Source: Phytophthora quininea
Lineage: Eukaryota; Oomycota; Peronosporomycetes; Peronosporales; Peronosporaceae
Assembly: GCA_011947345.1 (NCBI GenBank)
Contig: JAAVTG010000554.1
Location: forward strand, 1,054,001-1,118,000
Length of the DNA stretch: 64,000 bases
Reading direction: 5' to 3'
Under the pieces are notes generated by a model that worked only from the letters and a program-made list of their open reading frames with translations, was not told the origin of the DNA and searched no databases. The position numbers were made by a program, and so were the translations under genes. Of the stretch, positions 32,957-45,374 are shown in pieces (positions within the stretch are counted from its first letter, which is position 1; every line of letters begins with the position of its first letter).

Positions 32957-35900
32957 CTATAATCTTAATCTAAGCAGGAGTTGATTGCGCAGCTCTCGCG
33001 TGCTCCGATCTGCTTCAGAACTGACGTTGTGCAGGCTTGTGACCAATGCTTGAAGTGCGCCATTGTATTCGGAGCAGAGTGTCCGCACTCGACCTTCCTC
33101 AACGCTCCTCCCGGTAACTTGTCGCTCCAGACCTCGCACAAATGTTGTCAAGCGCCAAGCCGACTCCATGATTCTAGTGAAAGCGGAGTGAACCTGTCAC
33201 ATCATAAACACAATTCAATCAACAATGCCGAATTTTACAGGCAAATCAAGCAAAGGAACCTCGCAAGATATGGGGTCCAAGAAGCAGCAGCGGACTGCAA
33301 TAGAAACAAATTCCTCGTGATACTGTCGGAGTCCAACCAACGTCGTTGCTTTTTCCAACGCAACTTCGAGATCAGTCCAAGCTGCCATTAGTACCTGGGG
33401 TGGAGAATCACCACGTCATACAGAAGCATAAATGCCGTTTAGTGCCGACATACCAAAGCATAGCATCTTTCAACCAACCTTCGTCTCAAACGTTTCGTTG
33501 AACGCTCTCAACACCGCCTGCATGCTGTAGAGTACTTCCCCGCACATCCGCTCAAGCGACGAGGACAGTTCTCCGTGCTGACGAATGGATCGCAGCATCA
33601 TCCATGCCTCCCGCATCTCCAAAGAAGTCAATCGAACGTAAAGAAGAAAGCGATGCAGCTTCTTGTAGTCGTTCAGTGTCTGAACAGTGATCACCAGTCC
33701 AAGCGGCCACTCCACGTCATATACTAATTCAACCTCGCTGAGAAGACTTGGAACGGACGGCGCCACTGTATAACTACCCAACACTGAAGTCGTCGCATTA
33801 GAATGCATAATGCAGCTGAACGGCAAGAACGCGTACCTTCAGACAAAGCTGGCGTTGCTTTATAACGGAAGTTCTGCGCAATTCTGTCCTTAGACACGGA
33901 CGCTTCGATCATTGCTAGAGCAAGAGCTAAAGACAGCCGATCTTCGAGCCCCCAGTTCACGCGAGTCGCCGAGCTCAAACCTTGTAGGAAGTCGCGCGCG
34001 AAAATGTCCATACAAAGGCCTTCAGACATAAGCATCAACTTCCGCAGCCAACATAGATGTGCTGCGAGCTGGAGCGAGCTACGAAACCAATCCACGGCAA
34101 CTTTTTCAAGTTTGTGGGCTATAAGGCGGACGGGATTATTCACGCAACAAGCGACAATCGTCGTAAACGGTGTAAAATCGTTTGAGGCACTTGGTTTCTG
34201 ATAAGATTAGGAAGGAAATGCAGGTCAGCAAAATACGCACGTCAACCACGCCAAAAACAAAAGCAAAATAACAACGTACCTCTGTCATAGCAGTCAACAA
34301 CACCCTGGCATCTCGATCATCAACAGCTCCGAAAAAAAAGGTGCACAGCAGGTAGACGCACTCGAGTAAACAGCGTGGTTTTGTCCTCAATGTCACTAAC
34401 CACGGCTTCATCACTTCGCTTAGCTTGTTCGTCTTCTTCCTCGTATGTGTTCGTCAAGGCAACGTCATCTGCGCCATTGTTGCCACTGCTTTCTGGGTTG
34501 CTGCTTGGTGGATATTCAGTCGGAAAATCTTTCATGACAATGTCGGGCATTTCAACACTTTCCTTAGCCGAACCATCGCAATCACCATCTCGTGAGGTCC
34601 CGCGGGGACTAGAATGCATACCGTAGATGCTGTTATACGCATCGCTGCCACTACCTCCAGGTTCGTTCAGAACGCGAATCAGAGTCTTGCTTCGTGACGT
34701 GTCGGCGGACACATCAGCTCCTATAACGACACTGCTGCGATTTCCTGCACCTCGGTTCACTCTTACGGATGCCCTCCACTCCGTAGTCGACGCTGCATTG
34801 GCGGCAGAGTGCATGGAGTGTGCTTCGTCAACGGAAGATTTAATAGTCAAGTTTCCCTCGGTTTCTACAGCCGAGATCTGCATGTTTTGTGCGATAGGAC
34901 TTTTGTCAGATGCGGACGTACAATTGTTGCTAGTCGTCGCATCATCCGTTTGCTTTTCATTTTCTACATGGAGATTACGTAGGATTAGATAATAACATCG
35001 ACAGTTCAGGGAAAATAAAGCATTTGCACCTGTTGTCCATGCGGCGATATCCTCATCACGAAGAGTGCGAAGCTGATCCTTTGCTGTTGATAGACGTACA
35101 GCTCGATTTCGTCGCCATTTCATGTAATCGTGCCGTTTTTCTGCATTATCCATTAGCTTAGCGTACCTACAGCAAGAGTATTGGTGAGTCTCACAGCATG
35201 CGGCACAATGCTATACGGGTGACGTACTTGTTTTTAATCACCTCACGACCGTAAGCGTCTAGAGCAGCATCAGCTTGATCTTGCTCCACTCGCTGCATTG
35301 TATCCATAGTGTCATTATGTAATGCCAGCTCAATCTTACGCTGGAGCACATCAAGGACTTGCTGATTTAACATTTCCTGTTGCTTCCTCTGGGAGGTTTG
35401 TTTGGCAGTAGCCTAGTCAAGAAATACAAACTTCATTGTAATCACTACGCAACCACCTCATTGATTTAACCAACAGTGACGTACCTGTTCGTCACTCGAT
35501 GCCATGTTGCCATCGATAGAAAAAGCTTTCGGTGGATACCACAACATTGTTCCCTGATGTCCGCTTCGTCTTCCACTCAGGAGTCTCGAGGTGATCCCAA
35601 GTATATTGCCAATCTTCTGCACGTTGGGCAACTTTAGCTTCGTGCATTTCCAAAACTAATGGTTGCATGTTAACCTACAGCAAATACATATTAGTTTTAG
35701 AGAACGGCAGGAAAAACAACACGCGCTGGTATACCAATAAGTGATCTGACGCTACTGCATCCATGCTGCGGAGTAGTTCTTGGATCTGGCTAACATGGGC
35801 AACTAGAGGAGCAATTCCTTCTAGGAACCTTGGCAGCATTTTACTCACTGTGTTCGGTGATCGCTCGGAAAACAAGCCATCTCCTCCGCCCGCAGTAGTC

Positions 35901-38183
35901 ATTCCCAACAAATTTCTACTCCATGATGTTGCCTCAAATTCATCCTAACAAGAGCCTTTAGTCAAATGCACTAAGTAGTAAAAAGCTGAGCACACGATAG
36001 CCCAGCATGATGAACGTACAAATGGATCTGTAGTGTCATCAACTCGGCCCGACGCCATAAGGTCGGATATCACAGCCAGCAACGGTGAGCATGACTTAAC
36101 CAGCAGCCATGTGACTAGCTCTTTCATGCACCCATAGGCATCATCCACGCTAATTGAGCACACGTAATAATGGAGGTGATCGAGCAACGCGACTCCGCGC
36201 GGAAACTTTCCTACGAAACGAAAATGATATTAGAAACGCTGCTCGATAATGCCATGAGTGATTCAACAAACCTTCTCGTAATAATGGCCAGAATGTGTCC
36301 TCATCACAGCCAAAAATGCGTCCAACCGCGTCAAGAGACGGCACAAGTGCCTCGATTTGCACACCAGCATTGTGACCGAAGTATTGCCGTCTTCTCCATC
36401 CATGTCATGCGAAGATTCATTAAAACATTCTTGCGTGATGGTTTCGACACGTGTCTACATTCAGAAGCACAGTGAGCTAATTTGCCAGCTAATGATTGGA
36501 ACGGAGGAATACATACTCGGTGAGCAGATATGTACATCAGTAGTGCATCTCCCATGGCTTGAAGTGTTTTTCCTCCTCTTGCCGGGTCTTGTGAAAAATA
36601 CACAGCTAGAAGTTCTAATCTCAAGAGCATTGTTCCAGCCTTTCGAAATACCTGCCACATAGCAAACTGATGTCAACTCACTCACAAATATGGCTAGACC
36701 ATAAGAAAACCAACCTCTAAGACGGAAGTCGTGACCGCTGTTGTCGAGTTTCGCAGCTGCAGTCTTCGTTTCTCAGGTAGGACGAAGGTAGCAGATGCCA
36801 TATCTCTTCTGAAAACTGTAGATTCTACCCCACTCAGTACTCGCAGCGAGTCCTTTCCGGCGGAACACACAACCTCAGTCAGTCGGATGCACAATCCAGC
36901 CCGTCACAAAAATGACCTGGTACCTGAATGAGATCATCTTCATGGATTTCCAAAGACATTATCTTGATCTGGCCCTTGAGTGTTACTTGCGCTGGAACCT
37001 TGATATCTTGGAGCGTTCTCATTTTACAATAATTATCAGATAAGCATGAGCGATCGCCCATGTTCTCCCACGCATAAGTTCGTGCGGTCCACGACTCGGC
37101 AGTATCCATTGAACTATCAGAGTCCCACGATGAAGTCTCTGTCAGAGCACGGCTCGATCCTCCCCATTCTGAGAGCTGCTCTTGTTGGCCGCCGCAGTGT
37201 ATTTGCTGAGTAGCGTCGAAAAGAGTACTTCGTCGTTGAGTTGCATCTGCCGCATTGGATGCATGGACTTCAAATTCTTACAATCTCCGCCTTCATGGAG
37301 TGGACGATTGAACTGTCGCTTCGGACTGTAAAAAATGGCACAATTTCTGTAAGCTCGGTGCACTCATACACGTTAAGAATGCACGGCTACCTATGTCGTG
37401 AGCTAGAACAGCCAAATGGATTGGGGCCGGAGGAATTGTCAGGGGAAATACCTATAAACCGACTTGTCTATAGAACAAGTAAGTTTTGGTTAACAAGTAT
37501 TCCAGAAGCGACTACTGAGCAGCGTACCTGCTGAAATGGCAGCATACTCAGGAATCCTCTTTCAACGAGAGTTCCACTGGAATCGGGGCACCACAAACTT
37601 GAGTGGTGTGGCGATATGCCATTGCCGAAGGTGCTAAACAGATGTGGGGAGTATAATCTACAGCACAGACAGTCAGTTGTAATAGCAACATGGACACAAC
37701 ATTGCGAGTTATGGGAGCGCTTACTTCTCGTCTTCCAAAGGCACCGGCAACTTGCCGAAAAGGTATCTTGAGCGATGCACTAACTCGACTTCGTTTGTAC
37801 GAATGCGGTCTCCAATTCGCTTGTTTGCGCCAACAAAACAGAAGGTTTAGTCTATCAGGAAGCACAGAAATCACCGTTCAAAAATACCTTCTCGACACCC
37901 TCCACAGCAACACGAGTGGGGTCCTCAACCAAAAGGAACCTCCGTCTTCCCCTCCTGCGAGCGCGACCAGTAGCCGCATCGTTTCTTCAACGCCAGCTAT
38001 AGTCGCCCCTCACAAATACTTATTAGACTTTTGTATGTACACCTCTGGCAGACACTTGCAGCCCCGAACCTGTAGCTGCAGTGGGAGATTACTCTCCTGC
38101 TCAGCAAACTCTAAACAGCGTCCCACCGCCTGATCCAAGCGGTCTACGGCCTCCACTCTACAGCGTCCGACAGTAACACCCAT
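32957..38183 (-). CDS. Gamma-tubulin complex component (Spc97/Spc98 family, GCP5/6-like), intron-rich
   Basis: Starts at the ATG at 38183 (M-G-V-T-V-G-R-C-R) and ends at 32957. The C-terminal GRIP2 region is clear: Y-D-V-E-W-P-L-G-L-V-I, L-N-D-Y-K-K-L-H-R-F-L-L and the final exons with F-V-R-G-L-E-R. This domain binds gamma-tubulin in microtubule-nucleating complexes. A long Ser/Asp-rich low-complexity ins​ert (about 34400-35000) separates it from the N-terminal GRIP1-like part, as in GCP5/GCP6. There are more than ten short exons with 50-80 nt introns, and several one-base frame inconsistencies in the 5' third, so I give only the span. The subtype is a guess from the insert. The 3' end is tail to tail with the RING gene. 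Confidence 0.7.
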
Positions 38184-38211
38184 CTAGGTAAGTAGCTCCA
38201 CTTCAGCAGCA

Positions 38212-38231
38212 CTCTCTCTCTCTCTCTCTCT
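38212..38231. repeat. (CT)10 microsatellite
   Basis: Uninterrupted CT tract between the start of the gamma-tubulin complex gene and the end of the PDK1-like gene. Confidence 0.9.
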
Positions 38232-38317
38232 GCGTACATGTTTGCCTCCTCGCATGCCAGCAACTTGGCTCGTATCCCCAGCAGGTCATGGTGGACGGAC
38301 ACAGCCGCTCTCGGTCT

Positions 38318-40930
38318 CTAAGGGGATAGATAGTCAGGATTGCCGCACAAGAAACGATTGACAGGCAGCACGCACGGGCTCAGCAGGCGCTGGTAGACCG
38401 GGAGCACACTGCGGAAGCAACTTTGAGGATCGTCGACGATGAGCACGCGCAGACGCTTGAGTAGATCCGCCACACCGGTCTCCGGCGGCGCTGGGAGTGC
38501 CTGCATCACCTTTGATACTTTTAGAGATTTAGGATTTAGACGCCTTTTGCTCGACCAATTTCTGGGCAGTTCAAGTGCTGTATTTTCAAGTGTGTACACT
38601 TCAGTGTGGCTCGCGAGTTTACTCGGAGATGGCCTCCGAGATAGCGCGCGACCACTGCTGCGCAAGGTTGTTGGTGTCCGTAACACGCAAAGTCTCGGAG
38701 CCCTACATTCGACAGCTCGCAATAAAATGAGCCAAATCCGGCGACGACAATGCAAGACCGTACGTACCGAGACCACGTCAAACGTGTGCGGGTCGATCTC
38801 ATTTACAGTCGTGTCAGGCCGCAGGAAAATCTCGCGCTTGCAACGGCCAGACCACGAACTCACGACAACAAGACGTGGGGCATCCGTGAGATACAGCTAA
38901 TGATGAAGAAAAAAAGAAGAGTTAAAAACACTCTCCACTGCAATCGCTTCGGCTGCGTACCTCTCGGGTGCGGTTAAACATCTTGGCGTGGATCTTCACG
39001 TTCGACTCGAAGCGAATTTGTTCGTCGTAACCAATGCAAGTTGGCTGATTCCTTCTCGCCGAACTGCTGCTTCGTGATCGCTTGCTGCTAAACCCGAAGG
39101 ACACGGATGTACTTCACACAAATAATGGCCAAATCAGCTATAACTGCTTGCATAGCGACCAGAGCGCTGTAGCGTACCTGACGTCATCGGACGTGCCCTG
39201 CGAAAAATCGTCCGAAAAATACTCCGCAACGGTCCAGTTTTCCGATGCGCCATCCTATCGCCAGAATCTTGAGTTAGGAAAAAGAATAGTTGCACCAAAA
39301 CACCACACTAACCAGCTTCGGCTCAGGTAGCACAAGTTCGGGGGATTATACGGTGGAGTTTGATCACCAATGTCATCCCATTCAACATCTTTAAAGAAGG
39401 GATGGTTCTAAGAGACCATCACATCATTCAGTTTATCTTTGCAATTGGCACGAATAAGGCGAAATCACTTAGGTTACCTTTAGCTCGACGTAGCCTTCTT
39501 CATTTTGCTGGGCACCAATCCGGTCGTCGGGTTCCTGAGTATTAAAATACAGGTTAGTAGTTGCTACCGAAACGTGTCGAGGACGAAAACTTTGGTACCT
39601 GCACGAGAAGCTTCCGGATCAGGTCCTGCGCGACTTCAGGCACGCTGCTAGGGAATTCAAAGTCGTCGCTTGAGTGGTTGATAATCTGTCCGCACAAGTT
39701 TGCGTTAGACAGGAGATAGAGGGAAGTTTATCGATATCCCAACCACTTGGAACGTCAGATAGTCGTTTTCCCCAACAAATGGCGCTCGACCAGTGAACAT
39801 CTACATAGAAATTAAAACATTAGGGACCATCGTATCTTGGTTAACAGACACAGACTACATTGGCGATCCACATACCTGGAAAATCAAGCAGCCCATTGCC
39901 CACAAGTCGGCTGCCCTGGCAGCAGGTCTGTCGTGCAAGACCTCAGGAGAGACGTAGTTGGCTGTGCCGCAAAACTGGCACGAGTCGCTGGTTTGACCAT
40001 CTTGGTCCTGCATGGCCAACCCAAATGATCACATCTCGCCACTCAAGCCCTTAGAATCTCGCTCACCTTTGCCGTACCGAAGTCCGTCACTTTCAAATGT
40101 CCTTCCGCGCTGCACACATCTTCGTTTGTCAGCGGCACGAACTACCAGCGGTGCGAGCTACAGCCCTGAAATAACTTACCTCAAAAGCAGATTATCGGGC
40201 TTAATATCTCGGTGGATGACACGCTGCGAGTGCATGTATTCGAAGGCGTTGACCAGCTCCGCCATGTAGAATTGCGTCAGCGCAAAGCTGCACGCTGCGT
40301 CTTGCACCCCTTGGTCTTGTTGCTTCTGGTACTCCTTACTGCGAGACAACCATAACTAATGAGTATATTTCTTCGTTTAACTCGTCCGCAGAAAGTGTCG
40401 CTCACCTAATGAGCGCGAAGATATCTCCGCCGCGACAGAGCTCCATGACCAAGTACAAGCTGTGGTGGTCCTGTGCATGCATCCACAATTCGACAGCAAA
40501 CATGAGACGAGGAGTCGATACCGCATCAAAATCGCGATCCATTTGGCTTGAGAGCCAACAGAGCCAACGACCACCACGGGCGTATCCGTACGCGGAAGCT
40601 GCAGTAAAACTTGACGATGTTCGGGTGCGAGAGGCGCGACATGACCTTGCGCTCGGTGAGCACAAACGCCGTCTTGTTCTCTTTGCGGATGAAGCCCTGG
40701 TCCATAACCTTGACGGCAAAGTCCATGTGGTTCTTCTTCATCTGCGCGTGGAAGACCTGCGCAAAACGAATCGACAGCCAGCACGCGGTCAGCAGCCAGC
40801 TTGGTACGTAGACCCCAACATGAGTCAGCAGACGCGCCTTGGCGTAGGAGCCCTGGCCCAGCACGTTCCCGAACAAAAAGTCGCCGGCTTCTGGGGCCGC
40901 GTCCAGGTGCAGTGCATGCGCGGGCGTCAT
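38318..40930 (-). CDS. PDK1-like AGC protein kinase with C-terminal PH-like region
   Basis: ATG at 40930; the frame enters at once into the kinase glycine loop (G-Q-G-S-Y-A-K). Across many short exons follow the catalytic Lys (F-A-V-K-V-M-D), [10 protein letters not shown] catalytic loop, D-F-G-T-A-K, and [10 protein letters not shown], which is the PDK1-type activation segment. [11 protein letters not shown] completes the C-lobe. Downstream exons around 38760-39050 ([23 protein letters not shown]) fit a PH domain, as in 3-phosphoinositide-dependent kinase 1, which phosphorylates the activation loop of other AGC kinases. Introns are 50-80 nt and exact exon ends in the 3' part are not resolved. 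Confidence 0.75.
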
Positions 40931-41132
40931 GGCGGCGCTTCTCCCCAGGCACAAGAGCTTCTGGTGTCGCTCTTGATGCTCAGGTCGTGGCGTCGCTGGA
41001 CAAATTTGCTACCAACATTTCGACCCAATCACAGGCCAGCAACCACTTCAACGCCTTGGAAGTTACCTCGTTTTGTGCTTTACACAACTGCACACTCGTT
41101 CGGCTCGAGGCCAAAATCTGCAGCAATAAAAA

Positions 41133-41481
41133 ATGAATGACCCTGCACGCTACTTCGTCTTCGCCTTCGCCGAGTGCTCGCGGCAGAGCCGTCCGCCCCG
41201 CACGCGCGATGTTGCTGTGCTTGAAGCTCGGGCCCCCTGCGCGATCCGCTATCGCACCCCTCCACTTGGCATTTCTTGCCGCCGCCGTGCGCGATGCACT
41301 TCCACGGCTCTTGCGAACTTGCTGCAGCAGCCTCGCCGCAGCGCTTGCCACCTCTGTGCATGCAGTGGCGGCCTCCTTGGCCTGCTTCAGACAGCCGGCT
41401 GCACGCGTGCAAGCTTCTTGGTTGCGCCAGCCTTAAGTTCGAGAGCCTTGGCTGAGCCCGGCTGGCTTGGGCTCCAGTCAT
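41133..41481 (-). pseudogene. Zinc-finger repeat remnant, unit 1
   Basis: Minus-strand reading shows C-M-H-R-G-G-K-R-C and C-I-A-H-G-G-G-K-K-C-Q-V-E-G-C, the same C-x4-C / H-G-G-G unit that fills the protein at 53831-55321. Flanking sequence is out of frame and no start is evident. Probably a decayed fragment of that family. Confidence 0.5.
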
Positions 41482-41608
41482 AGTGGCTCGAGGTCGAGAG
41501 GCTTGAGTCCGAGAGCTTGGTGGGGTGGCGCCAGTGTTGCGACAGCCAGCATCTTCGGCAATGACTTCGACGGTGTCGCCGCCAGCGCAGGTGGAATCGG
41601 CAGCGGCA

Positions 41609-42703
41609 TCAGAGCAGCGAACACCGTCTTCGTCCGCGGCGCCTGCTCGGACGAGTTGTCGTACCAGCTGCCGTCATCTTCGCTTTCGTCATCGCCCGAG
41701 TAGTCGATGTCCTCGTCTCCGTTGCTGCCACCGTGCCACCGTTGCCTCGACCTCCGTCACCATCGTCATCTCCACTATCGCCGCTGTCGTCGCTGTCCGA
41801 GCCGTCTTGTCGACTCCGTCGCAGCTTGGCTTGCAGCCCAACCTTCCTTCGCAGTCGCACAAGTTCGCTCGCTGTTTCCTGCGCACTCTGCTCACTCTGC
41901 TCCACGGCTTGCTCGCGCTGCTCCACGTTTCGCTCGCGCCGCTTGACGTTCTGTTCACTCTCCTCAACGTCCTGATTCCTTTGCGCTATGTCTTGCAACC
42001 GCTGCTCAATGACCTGCTCTTGTTGTTCCAGCGACTGGGGTCGAGGCTCCGGATCCGATTGACTGGGCCGTCCTCGCCACTGGGAAGTCGGTGGCGGAGC
42101 CGATCCTCTCGAGTCGATTATTCGTCGCTTTCTTTGTCCGAGTCCAAGTCGAAGTCGTGCCGTCAAATCGAAGTCGCCTCCACTCTCCGAAGGCGATTGA
42201 CCATCCTGGCCTCGCAGCGTTCTTGCAGTCTCCATATCCGCAGCCTCGAGCACATTCTTCGTCGTAGCGGGCGATGATGACCCCCGCCTCCGCTGCTTGG
42301 CGATCACAGGCTCTCTTGGTGGCGTCGGCGACTCGGGTGAGTAGCGCACCATCTTCTTATTGGACCCGAGCCAGCCACGCGCAACCAGAAGGCGTCCTCG
42401 ACACTCCGTCCGTGGTCTTGGACGCGGGCCACGAAGACTAACGTCAACTTCGGTGATGAAGACGTCTGTGAGCGGCTCAGGTAGCGTCCAGCCCTTCCTA
42501 GCGAACACCCAAGTTACGTGCGGGTCTACTGGGTCGTCCGATAAGAAGGCGGACCTCTTCGTGGCGGACGTGATGGTCGATCTCTTCTGTGTGGCGTCCT
42601 CGACAAATTGAGTTGTGTGGCGGAGGTCAGCTGAAGCGCTCAGCAACCAAGCTCGCTCGGGAGCTTGATGGCTCGGCAACAGCTGCGAAGCTTGGGTGGA
42701 CAA
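41609..42703 (-). pseudogene. Coiled-coil protein copy, unit 1
   Basis: A 364-codon open frame with E-E-S-E-Q-N-V and E-Q-R-E-Q-A-V heptads and an acidic Asp/Ser tail. Compared with unit 2, the stretch around 42070-42170 is in a different frame (unit 2 has an acidic D-S-D-E-E-S-D-E-E-S here, unit 1 a basic run), so the open frame includes a shifted segment. I do not recognise the family. It may be a gene with errors or a decaying duplicate. Confidence 0.45.
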
Positions 42704-42873
42704 GGCCTCTCAGGTCAGCTTAGCAGCGAGCGAAATATACATCAAACAGCGGAGCTGCCACAGCGTTGAGTCGAATCACTCGTCTTGCAACAGCACCGGT
42801 CGGGCACAAGAGTTCATGCAGCGCGATGCGCTGGTTAGCCTAACAGCAATCCAATGATCAATCACTTTACTTC

Positions 42874-43205
42874 CTACATCGAGTCCTGCGGCAGAAGCAC
42901 GTCCGCCGGCACGCGCTGTCCACAGAGGATCTGCAGCAATACTGGATGACCGCTGCGTCGCGCCAAGTCTCTCAGAAGCCTGCGGCAGCCCTTTTCTGTC
43001 TTGAAGCACTTGCCACCGATCCGTCTCACTGGCATTTCTTGGCCGCCGTGAGCATGCACTTGCTGCACGCGAGCAAGCTGTTTCGCAGCCTTGTTCAGGC
43101 AGCAGGCCTGCTTCATGGCTCGCACAGCGATGCAAGCTTGTTGGTTGAGCTTGCGCCAGGCTTGAGCCCGGTCCTTGGCAGTGACCTCGAGGTCGCCGAG
43201 GCAGC
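42874..43205 (-). pseudogene. Zinc-finger repeat remnant, unit 2
   Basis: Counterpart of the 41133-41481 fragment. It retains C-C-L-N-K-A-A-K-Q-L, H-A-H-G-G and G-G-K-C-F-K-T-E-K-G-C, but the cysteine-histidine spacing is lost in places and frames change. Confidence 0.45.
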
Positions 43206-43218
43206 GAGAGCTTGGGGG

Positions 43219-44340
43219 CTAACTTGACTTCGACGGTTCGCCAGCGAGTGAAATCGGCAGCGGCATCAGAGCAGCGAACGTCTGTCGCTGCCGTCTCTTC
43301 GCTTTCGTCATCGATGTCCTCGTCTCCGTTGCTGCCACCGTGCCACCGTTGCCTCGACCTCCGTCACCATCGTCATCTCCACTATTGCCGCTGTCGTCGC
43401 TGTCCGAGCCGTCTTGTCGACTCCGTCGCAGCTTGGCTTGCAGCCTTGCAACCTTCCTTCGCAGTCGCACAAGTTCGCTCGCTGTTTCCTGCGCACTCTG
43501 CTCACTCTGCTCCACGGCTTACTCGCGCTGCTCCACGTTTCGCTCGCGCCGCTTGACGTTCTGCTCACTCTCCTACGTCATGTTTCCTTTGCGCTATGTC
43601 TTGCAACCGCTGTCAATGACCTGCTCTTGTTGTTCCAGCGACTGGGGTCGAGGCTCCGGATCCGTTGCCTGGGCCGTCCTCGGGGAAGTCGGTGTCGGAG
43701 CCGAGTCCTCTCGAGTTGATTCTTCGTCGCTTTCTTCGTCCGAGTCCAAGTCGAAGTCGCTGCCGTCCAAATCGAAGTCGCCTCCACTCTCCGAAGGCGA
43801 TTGACCATCCTGGCCTCGCAGCGTTCTTGCAGTCTCCATATCCGCGGCCAAGCGAGCACATTCTTCGTCGTAGCGGGCGATGGTGACCCCGCCCCCACTG
43901 CTTAGCGATCACAGGCTCTCTTGGTGGCGTCGGCGACTCGGGTGTAGTAGCGCACCACCTTCTTAAAATTGGCCACCCGAGCCAGCCACGCGCAACCAGA
44001 AGGCGTCCTCGACACTCCGTCCGTGGTCTTGAACGCGGGCCACAAAGACCAACGTCAACTTCGGTGATGAAGTCGTCTGTGAGCGGCTCAGGCAGCGTCC
44101 AGCCCTTCCTAGCGAGCACCCAGGTTACGTGCGGGTCTACTGGGTCGTCCGATAAGAAGGCGGACCTCTTCGTGGCGGATGTGATGGTCGAACTCCATTC
44201 TGTGTGGCGTCCTCGACAAATTGAGTTGTGTGGCGAAGGTCAGCTGAAGCGCTCAGCAACCAAGCTCGCTCGGTGAGCTTGATGAGCTCGGCAACCAGCT
44301 GCGCCAGCCAATCACAGCTCGGCAGCACGGGCAACTTCAA
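43219..44340 (-). pseudogene. Coiled-coil protein copy, unit 2
   Basis: The same protein as 41609-42703, spread over at least four frames: W-L-L-S-A-S-A-D-L near 44270, G-W-T-L-P-E-P-L-T-D near 44090, M-E-T-A-R-T-L-R-G near 43840, and A-S-E-L-V-R-L-R-R-K-V near 43470. More broken than unit 1. Confidence 0.5.
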
Positions 44341-44444
44341 TTCGTCAACGGTCAGCCATATAGCCCAGCGAGCGTAATGGATACGCTATCAAACAGCGGA
44401 GCTGCCACAGAGGACCAGTTGAGCCACTGGCGGCAAGACGGCAC

Positions 44445-44690
44445 TCACTCGCGTACCACCATCTTGCCCACAGGACCGCCGGCAACAACTCGGGCAGAAG
44501 CCATCACACGACCTGCAGGCGCGATGCAAAAGTAGCTAACTTAGCTGGTTAGCCTAACAGCAATCCCATCGACTCGCAGTCATTTTACCTTGGCGTACAT
44601 CGCGTCCTGCGGCACAAGCACGGTCACCGACACGACGCTGTCGTGATGGGGCGTGAGGTGGTGCGCACCGCGATACTTTGACCCAGGTGC
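44445..44690 (-). CDS. 3' exons of an unrecognised gene (partial)
   Basis: Two minus-strand exons look real: one ending about 44590 reads Y-R-G-A-H-H-L-T-P-H-H-D-S-V-V-S-V-T and ends D-A-M-Y-A-K at a GT donor; the next, beginning at an AG near 44517, reads R-V-M-A-S-A-R-V-V-A-G-G-P-V-G-K-M to a TGA at 44445-44447. A degenerate copy of the same segment sits at 42780-42960, so this piece is part of the duplicated region. Upstream exons were not found; function unknown. Confidence 0.35.
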
Positions 44691-45374
44691 TGCTAACTGC
44701 AGCAGTACTGGAGTCCGCATCGCTGGCCAATACGTCGTTGTCCACTCAAGTCTACTCAGCCGCCTACGACGGCAATCCCATGCGTTGTCTGTCTTTTAGC
44801 ACTACACTCGGCCGACACAGTGAAGATCTCACTGCAGCATATCTACGCCGGAGTGAGCACCTCGTCCACTTGACTGCCACGCGAGACAAGAACAGCGTTT
44901 CCTACTGCAACTTTGTTTCCTGCTCGCACGGCAGCACTATTTGGTATCGCATCGTTTGATGCCTGCAGCACAGGGTTGCAAGATGTTAGTCTAGAGTTTG
45001 GGGTAATCATAGACGAGAGCTACCGCACCTGGTCCTTGCAGTTGGAGCCTCGATGTAGCCGAGGCGGCGATGACCTTGAGGGCTCTGGATGTACGGGAGA
45101 TGTCTATGCCCCGACGGTCCAGGTCGAGTCCCAGCGCAGCGCCTGAGTTACGGTTGTTGCCTTAAGATCTCTGACGGGTGATTGGTGGAAAGGGAAGGCG
45201 CTCTCTGATGGGTGGACGGGGGCGCTCAATACAAACACCAAGATGCACAGTACCAGCGAGAATAAAGCCCAACGCGCGCCCCTTCCAAAGCCGAGAAGAA
45301 GAAGGTGCAGTTCGGTGACTTCTCCCGCCTGCCTTCCCCTCTACAGCCCTCCACCCCCGTGACCTGAAGGAGCG
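44691..45374. other. Intergenic, 5' flank of CNOT1
   Basis: No gene supported. It borders the decayed duplication and should contain the CNOT1 promoter. Confidence 0.4.

Larger units (their letters stand above)
41130..44400. repeat. Tandem duplication, about 1.65-kb period, two units
   Basis: Unit 1 runs about 41130-42760 and unit 2 about 42770-44400. Both contain, in the same order, a zinc-finger-like fragment and a coiled-coil coding block on the minus strand. Diagnostic direct repeats include the 15-base CAAACAGCGGAGCTG followed by CCACA near 42747 and again near 44391, and GGTTAGCCTAACAGCAATCC near 42835 and 44549. The two units differ by many small indels. Confidence 0.8.
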
